From NCBI RefSeq assembly GCF_035222485.1, contig NC_085920.1:8108001-8172000 (forward strand): 64,000 nucleotides of DNA, given 5' to 3'. Every line of letters begins with the position of its first letter. Position 1 is the stretch's first letter. The stretch is from Podospora pseudoanserina. Lineage: Eukaryota > Ascomycota > Sordariomycetes > Sordariales > Podosporaceae. Below are positions 56,501 through 64,000 of this stretch, piece after piece. The notes beneath the pieces are model-generated. The model was not told the DNA's origin and did no database searches. It was given only the letters and a program-made list of their open reading frames with translations. The position numbers were made by a program, and so were the translations under genes.

Positions 56501-59500
56501 AGCGCTTGCCAATCTCCGCAAATCGATCGCCGTGTCCGCCTGGTTAGACTTGATCACGGAGCTTCTCTCGTTGATCACCGCATGAGACGCGCAGTCGTGC
56601 CATGGTCAGTTTCGACGCGGTGTAGGGTCTTGTGGCAAAGGAAGCGGTCCATGCTGTGAGAGTCTGGGCCTGACCGAGAAGAAGCCTGCCGGACCCGATT
56701 TGGACTGAGTTAGCGAACGAAACCGGAAGCAAGGTCAAACAAGAACCTACATTCGGAGAGAGGGAGGGGTGTTGCGCAACCTCAGTCGAGCGCAACCTAC
56801 CTGAACGAGACTCTCCCAGCTGCGAGTCCTCATCCACCGGTTCTCCTTTGGGTAGGAAGCACACTGGCAGCTTGCAAACCATCTGTGGTGGGAGCTCCCG
56901 AGGAACTGGATCCAATGTAGATATTTCATCTGTTTGAGACCGGCTGGTCACTCAAAGGGGGGCTTCTTCCCGTCCGATTGTACATCGACACGCGTGTCGC
57001 CGCGTTGCCCGTTGTTGTCCCAACATTATTCCGCCTACCTTCCGACGCGAACTCAGCCGATCGTAGTTCTTAGCGGATGATATCGCTGAGGCACACCTCA
57101 CGACCGCTGATGTTGACAACTGCGGATCTCAATGGAGGGAAAACAAAAAACAAAAAAAAAGGTGCACGCTCTGATTGGGGGCCTTGTATGCACTCCAGCT
57201 CCAGTGCAGAATGGTATAGCCCCTTTTCTTCCTCTGAGGAGGGAGAGTTTCTGTGTCACCTGTAGATGGGGGCCTGATTGGGTGGGACTCTCCCTCGTTC
57301 CTTCCGAACATGAACCGAAAGGGAAGGAGGTTCTTCGTTTTCAGAAGACAGATGGAAGGAAGGCTGGGCTGATGAGCAACGTCTAGATTCTCGATGTGAT
57401 ATGTCAGATGCACTTTGTTGAGCCTCGAGTATGCAGTCGTGGACATGACCTGGGCACGTTTCAAGGGCACTACGTTCGAGCCTAAAGCTCCGAGTTCCGG
57501 CCACATTGAGAGGTATGACTGCCTTGTATCAGCATTCGGTCAGGCCCGGGCTGGTCTGATGCATAGGTCTTTCGCTGGGCATCATCCAGGCTCCCTTGCC
57601 ATACTTCGTGAACTCAAAGAGGGGCCCATCAACTTGCGTTCTGCCAAGAGACATACGAACCTCATGGGAGTTAGTATTTCCAAAAGTTACTGGTCCTGAG
57701 GTGTGAATCCACGAATACCCGGGGCAAGCAGGTTGAGGCTTGCGAGATTGTAAGTGAATTTGAGGACAGGCCGAGAGAAGTAGCGCTGTACGGAATCTGC
57801 AGGCGAACAAGGTGAAGGACCCAGTTCATATAACGGACCTCTGATGTGAAATCATCCACACTGAAGTTGGGTTGGGAAAAGTACCCTATGTCCCAACCAG
57901 GAGGACTCTCATTCCAGTCCGGCGGTAAGACTGAGGAACTTGACAGTACATGCGCCGTCCGAAAGGTACCTTGTCGTACTGGCCTGTCTCGTTGAACGCA
58001 CCCCGAGTCGTATAAGCGGACTGGGAGGAGCCTCCGCTTCTCTGGGCGTCTGCTAAAATATCCCGCTGCCAGCATCAGGCTCACTCATGCTCAGAGAGCC
58101 ACACCACCATCGGGAGCTGCAGGATGACATAGAGCAAGGGTGCCCCATGATTTGAAGGCCGGCCATCTCGTCAAGCGCGGATCTTCCAAATCGGCGAAGG
58201 AAGGTGATGCAGTCGGGCAGCAAAAGGGCTTCCAAAAGTGCATATTCAAGACCATCGGGATGATCTACCATCGTCATGATATGTTCAACGGATGGCTTGG
58301 GAGGCAGGCACATATATTGGTGGCAAAGTGATTTTGTTGTAGCTAACCAACACCAACATCACGCCCAACCAACGCAATCTCCGCAGCGGTAGGCGCCATC
58401 TCTAGGATCAAATGAACCAAGCGTTGATACCTAACGAGAGGTTGATCGCGAGCTCAGAACGAATGCCATGGCCGTTCATGGCTGCAGCGTTGACGAGATA
58501 GTGGTGTGGTGGTGTGCTTGCTCTCGTGCGTACGGCTGAACATATTGACAGGGACGGCCTGGAGTGAGAGGAGAGGTGGAGGGGCCCACAAGAAAGGTTA
58601 TAGAAGTATTGGTGCTGAGGAAGAGACTGAAGTGAGCGGAGTGGCATCTCGCCGACCGCAGGGACTGTATTCCAGGCACCTCACGAACGCGTCGTTTCTG
58701 ACCGGCCTCGATGGTCGCACCCCTCTGGCGTGGCCGGGGCTGCATCCACCAATCGTCTCGTCGAAATGACTGCCATATCCGGCTCTGACGTGGTAACCGG
58801 TGAGCAAAGTTCGATCACGATGGACCATGGAGCTGTGTAGGGTGACCCCAGATGCCAAAGTCCGCAATGGGTGCCGACTGGAGTTTGGGGCTCGATTTTC
58901 CCTTCGCTGTAAGCGGGCCTGGCTTAGTGCTTCAGATCGCAGTGATCCCATATAATGCGAGAGAGAGCAAGCCGATTGTATCGTCACATGTCGAAAACTT
59001 CGCGTGAGTTCAAGCCAAAAAGATACGAGGGACAATGTCACTGTAGCCACCCAGATATTCAGACACGCATGCCTGCTGCCTTAGCCTCAGGGGCGTTGTA
59101 GGTGGTCGTTCATCCCAAGTGAGTGAGGCAGACGGGACTAGGTACCCAGACAATGGGCATCCATATCTGATAGAAAGGATCGGGTGATTAAACCCCGCGA
59201 TGGGTAATGCGATGGGGTGACCAAAACCCAAAAATGGGTCTGACCGGAGGAGATCAAGGTAACGATAGGTTGAAACCATTGGGTTTCTCTCCCAGATACC
59301 CTTGGTCTTGTTCATTCTCGCTTTAGATGCGTTGCTCCTTACCTGCCCGGATGGTGTTGTCGGTCTTGCCTGCAGGAAGTAATGCAGCACGGAAAGAAAA
59401 GCCGCGCGCGCAAATAAACGAGATAGGTTCTCTGCTAGCAAGTCTCCGTGTTTTGGGGGTTTGTTGTGATGTAACTTTGAGATAAAAACTCAGAGTAAGA

Positions 59501-62500
59501 CGGCTGACCACCAGAATCAGTGATCAATCGTACGTATCATGCCTCCTCAATGCATCTTCAACTCCAATCTGCGCTTGCCATATCGAAGCAAGGTGACATC
59601 CCTTGATGGGGACATTGGCCTAAGTGGGGCATCGTGGCGCTCCCGTGAAGAAAAGCCTTGGCATCTTGACTCCACTTAGCCCCACCTACTCCACTATCTC
59701 TTGGCTGTGAAGCTGAGCTTAATTAATTACAAGCCCAAGCCTACGCCGACAGGAGCAAACACGGGAAAGAGTCGCGAGAATAATGTGTCGTGAGGGAGAA
59801 AAGCGATGAGGGTAAGGTCATAGCAGATAGGGAAACTCCCTACTACAAAGGAAAAAGAAAAAGAAAGACTGAGATGTTTGTAGGCTTCCCGGAGTCGCTT
59901 CTGGAATGACGGGAAGGATAACTCATCAAGGACAAGCTCGAGGCCAACTATCAGTTTCTCACATCAAGAAAGCTCCTTTCCGAAACCTCCCGGGTCCAGA
60001 TCCGCTCCTCCTACTTTTCTCCCGTACTTAGCCGACGAAACGGGACGTACATCCTGGAGAGCCAAGCAAGCAAACCACAATGTCGTCTATCACCCTAGAC
60101 ATGCACCCCGTGGCTTGGTGTAGTGCAGACCTGGAATCTGGGACTAGAACCATAGCTAGCTGCCGCCGCCTTGTCACGAGATCTGGAGTTGTGACGCACT
60201 ACTTGACAGCAGCGGTACGAGCAGGAAAAGCAACAACACGCGAGGAAGGTTGCTAATCGTTCATGCAGGATGCGAGGTTGCGTTGTCTGGATATGGAAAT
60301 TTTGAAAGGTGGAACAAGAGCTGCTTGGCTCCAGATAGCCTCATGGTTCGCCGGGCTGCGTCGCTCAAAGAGACCCTTGGTTTTTTCGAAAGCTGGGGGT
60401 GAGATGAGGTGTCACATGGCACAAGATCTGGAAAGCAGGGGAGAGGTGGCCAGGACGGGGCACGCGCATATCATTGTTCTGAGGCGCCCGCTGTGTCTTG
60501 GTTCATGATCAGCCCTCAGGTCGGCATGCGGCAACGGGTCCGGCGACGACCGAGCGGGGCCTCCAGCTCTCTTTGGTCGCGGGGTCAGCATGGCCCCCAG
60601 TGATACTATCATCTACCGCAGCGGTGGATATGCCAGGGTCTTTAAGAGACTTTGGCGTGCACACAGCCTCTGACTGATTTCAGCCTGTTGCGTAATGAGC
60701 ACCGCATCAACCGTCGCCAACGGCCCGAGCCGTCACTTCTCCAGTATGGGCATATCAACAGACAAATCAAGCACCCTCAGTTGTTGACGAGGGTGTTGAT
60801 TTGGGCTCTAGAAAGAAACTGTCGCCGGGAAACGGGGAGAATGAGGAGGTAGTGGGATATCCAGGATAGCATCCCCGACAAGATCTCGTAAAGTCCAAGC
60901 TGGAAGCGGCCATCCTGTTCATCTTCAGGGGAAGTGCTTGGGTGCAGATTCCGCCCTCATGAGGATATGGATGAGAATCATCATTCAATCATTGCCATCC
61001 ATGCTTGATTGGGCTTCTAGCACTCGGTCTGATGAACCAATCACTACCAGGATTCGCCCCAAGCTCCCTCATGTCTGGAGGAAACGGCCGAAAGGCCATC
61101 ACACCTGAAACAAGGGAGCTACCCGCACTGGAAAGGCTCCAGCAGGTTTTGCTGCCACCACCGGATTGGCGGGTGGGTGGGTGCATCAATTCGAAGGAGA
61201 CGGCAAGCTGCACAAACGACATAGTATCCAATCGTCCACCCGTACTGGCCCGTTTGACGATCCAGTGTCATCAGCTCATACCGACCATGCACCAGGGCAA
61301 CACGAGGAGATCCCGACTTTCCCTCTTCGAGAAGCTCACGGTGTATTTTTGGGCCTCTTCAGATGGCCGTGTTTTGCAAAGGATGGAAAGGCTCGGGTAC
61401 GGATAACGCTAGTTGGGTTGAGTATCACTTCCATGTCCGTCTTTCGGCTGCTCACCGGGGAAGCGTTCGAAAAACCTTCTTCGCCGTGATATTGCACACA
61501 CAGGCCGGATCAACGCCTCCCACTGCTTCTCTTGCATTTTCTGTTGATACGGGAAATGCGAGCTACCGCGAGGCTTTTCATGGTCCGTCTCCACCACCAG
61601 CCGTCAGCGGTTGTGCTCCTTGAGGCTGTCCGGTTGCTTGTGGGGCTGGCTGTCAATCTTGAGGCTCCGAGCTGTGGTTACGATAGGAGAAGCCCCCAGA
61701 GTCTCGAACTGATACAACCTTTGGAAGCGGGCTTCAGTCGCCAAATTCTCACGTGCCGGGTCGAAATGTCTACCATTTTGAGTAGCACAGCGCTGTATGG
61801 GCTTGTCTCTGATTCCGCTGCATGGATTATTGTCGGCAACGGCCGAACACGTCAAGGCTTATAGGGCCGAAGACCAGAGGTGCGCTCCATTGAAAGCCAG
61901 CATCCAGTGTTTTGACCTTGGAAGGCCGCACAAGAGACGGACTGGAATCGGCCCTGCCCGCCTGTCTGGTCAAGGTCCGACTAGCTCTTCTGCGCGATGG
62001 GCTCTGGCGGGGGCTTCACCTTGACATACGGAACAACACGCTGCCGCTGCTATACGCCAACCCACCTAGCGCAATTTCTGTTACCTACAGTGCAGCGCGA
62101 GATGCGGCCGGATTCGCAACTCGCGGTTCCGATTCCCTGGCAGGCTCAGAAGGGGACACGGTGAAGAGAGCGGGTGAGTGGTGCAGGGCGGGTCTCTTGT
62201 CGAGCCTGTCATCAAAGAGGTTGTCATATGGCTGCAACTATCCGTGCTGGACTGGCTTTCTGGCCTAGCAAAACCGTCAGTCAAATCAACCAAAGGGTGT
62301 TTGTGGCGCTCCTTAAGGACATTCTCACGGTAGGGTACTTGCATATCTGATGCATGGAAGACGAGACCGCAGAAGCTCGTAGGGTAGTGACCTTGTTTTC
62401 GACCTGGGCCACCTGCTACAGATACCTCGAGATTTTGTCGGGATACTCGCTGTTGAGCCCACGCCCCCCCTGTCGAGATGGAGCAACGACGTCTACATAC

Positions 62501-64000
62501 TGGTAGGCAGTTAACCTTTGAGTCGGTACTTGTCGCCGTATTTACGATCGCTATGACCTCGTGCTCACCTGGGTCAGATCTAGCACATGGGGAGGAAGGG
62601 AAGGGGGCGTGTGCCAGTGGCGAGTTTTGATCCTCGACCCGAGTTTGCTTGCCTGAGGCTTTCAAAGACAGCAGGAGTAGAGGGGGTCATGGGCCTGCAA
62701 CTAGAGCGGCTTCTTGCTTTGCTTGTCCAGTGCGGTCCTTTCGCCCGAATCTGAGCTGGCAGAGATGGCCTTGCTTGTCCACAAACTTACATGGGGGTTA
62801 GCTGACCGGGGGGGCAAGATTCTACCGGAGACTCGGCCATGATGCCAGGAGGAACGCAATCTAAACCCCTTCATCAGGTCTTGCCCGAGATAGAGTATCA
62901 AGGTTCGGTTTTCGATGCTTGTCTTTTATTTTTAAAAAGACCGGGGCTCTCCTCTCGTTCCGCTCAGTTTGTCCTCGTTGTCATTGTCTCAAAATTCTGC
63001 GGAACACGGGCTGCTCGATCTGGGCTTAAGAAGGCACAGGAACCCCTACCGAAGCCACCGTCTTCAAGGCAAACTACCCTCATTCTCGTCCCCATCCACC
63101 ATAAGCCGCGCTAGCTCTGGAGACGCTTCACCGATTCTTCTCTGTACGACCCCGCTGTGCCATTTGGGCTACCGGCAACAGGCCCCCTTTTCTCCCTCAA
63201 GCCCGTGCGAATCGATCTCAAGCCACGACTCTAGGGTCAACAACGATTTTCTCGACATCGGCACGATCTCAGATCCTGCACTGAAAGCTCGCACGGCGTG
63301 CCTGCATCATCAGCACGACTCGAGAGAGGGCGTTTTCGAAACAAAGAAAGGGGCTCCTATCGGTTGTCACAAGCGCCACAGGCTTCTAGAAGTACGCAAA
63401 GCCGTCTGGCAGAAGGGAAAGGCCCAGGCACGAGATCATCGCAGCGGCTCGTCCCGTTCTACCCTGCTCAGAAGCTCCGAACCCTACCCAGCGAGATCGA
63501 CCCGCCTTTCAGCGCCGTTGATACGCAGAAACTAGGCTCGTCTTCAGAGGAACTCGGTCGAGGTAAGCACATCGATTTGTTCTTCTAACATGTTTGAGTC
63601 ATATCAAAAATGTTCCCTCTGCTTGGCCCTTTCGGTCCGATCTGTTCTCATGGAGAAGGTCGAGAAACGGGTTCAGAGAGCCAGCCAGCTTGAACGCTCA
63701 GTCTCACGGGATTCCGACCCGAATGCAACAACAGATGCCTCACTTTCCTGCATGAAGACACAAGGCGCCGAGCAATCAGAGAAGTCGGCGAGATTTAGTC
63801 TGAGAACGGATCCCGATTCTACATGGACTCATCTGGGACCGCATGGAGGTGCATTTCCCCCCGAGCAAAGAGGACTGGGCTGGTCCAAGAAACTCGGAGC
63901 CCAAAGCCAAGAAATATCTGCATCGGAACAAACGAGCTCGAAAATAGCATCAAGACCTCGACGGACTAAGCGAGTGTTGGATGATCTCAGATGATTCTCC
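53573..64000. other. 10.4-kb stretch without a convincing gene
   Basis: Base composition is normal, unlike the RIP desert, yet no open frame exceeds about 210 codons and none shows a recognisable domain on either strand. No tRNA, 5S rRNA, terminal repeat or tandem array was seen. A run of G occurs near 54640. Near the right end, plus-strand frames 63298-63588 and 63590-63994 lie close to a good donor (GTAAGC, about 63563), so a gene or spliced leader may begin here and continue beyond the window. Other readings: long non-coding RNA or decayed genes. Confidence 0.4.

Noticed and set aside
57671-58313. Two adjoining minus-strand frames with faintly protein-like translation
   Set aside because: No family recognised, no clear start or splice sites linking them; too weak to list as a gene or pseudogene.
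63298-63994. Plus-strand frames near the right edge as a possible partial gene
   Set aside because: Ser/Arg-rich without domain; a donor site at about 63563 is suggestive but the gene body would lie outside the window.

Overview
The window looks like nuclear DNA of a filamentous ascomycete, most likely a Sordariomycete close to Sordariales. This is inferred from three things: compact genes with short (about 49-120 nt) GT-AG introns and CTAAC-type branch points; a eukaryotic tRNA-Phe with a 17-nt intron; and AT-rich repeat islands whose copies differ mostly by C-to-T and G-to-A transitions, the mark of repeat-induced point mutation (RIP). The species was not determined.

Left arm (1-22.6 kb): acyl-CoA-binding protein, an AIF/AMID-like FAD oxidoreductase, the endocytic EH-domain protein END3, a small AT-rich island (6.1-6.6 kb), a 1519-residue disordered protein of unknown role, a DUF604-like type II glycosyltransferase, a fungal SLATT-domain membrane protein, tRNA dimethyltransferase TRM1, a diacylglycerol-kinase-like lipid kinase and tRNA-Val(AAC).

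Repeat desert (22.6-33 kb): AT-rich DNA with several copies of one LTR family, one a 452-bp solo LTR with a perfect 5-bp target duplication. A second small LTR-like element sits inside an older LTR. Two nested pairs of direct repeats surround one GC-normal, intact 449-codon ORF (25649-26998) with the motif layout of a PD-(D/E)XK nuclease-like protein. This is the most unusual item in the window.

Middle arm (33-53.6 kb): an MFS sugar transporter, a GCN5-type acetyltransferase with bromodomain, an ABC-F ATPase, a GPI-anchored Ser/Thr-rich protein, tRNA-Phe(GAA), the ArfGAP GLO3 divergent from TIM21, a 443-bp MITE with TA target duplication carrying a 28-bp perfect palindrome, a BTB-plus-bromodomain protein, tRNA-Cys(GCA) and an LRR-like conserved fungal protein.

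Right arm (53.6-64 kb): about 10.4 kb of normal base composition in which I find no convincing gene. It may be a very long leader or promoter of a gene beyond the edge, a long non-coding RNA locus, or decayed sequence.

The recognised genes are mostly unrelated housekeeping functions (lipid binding and signalling, endocytosis and COPI traffic, tRNA modification, mitochondrial import, chromatin, sugar uptake), as is normal for a fungal chromosome arm. Intron boundaries were placed by eye from splice sites, frame and family conservation.
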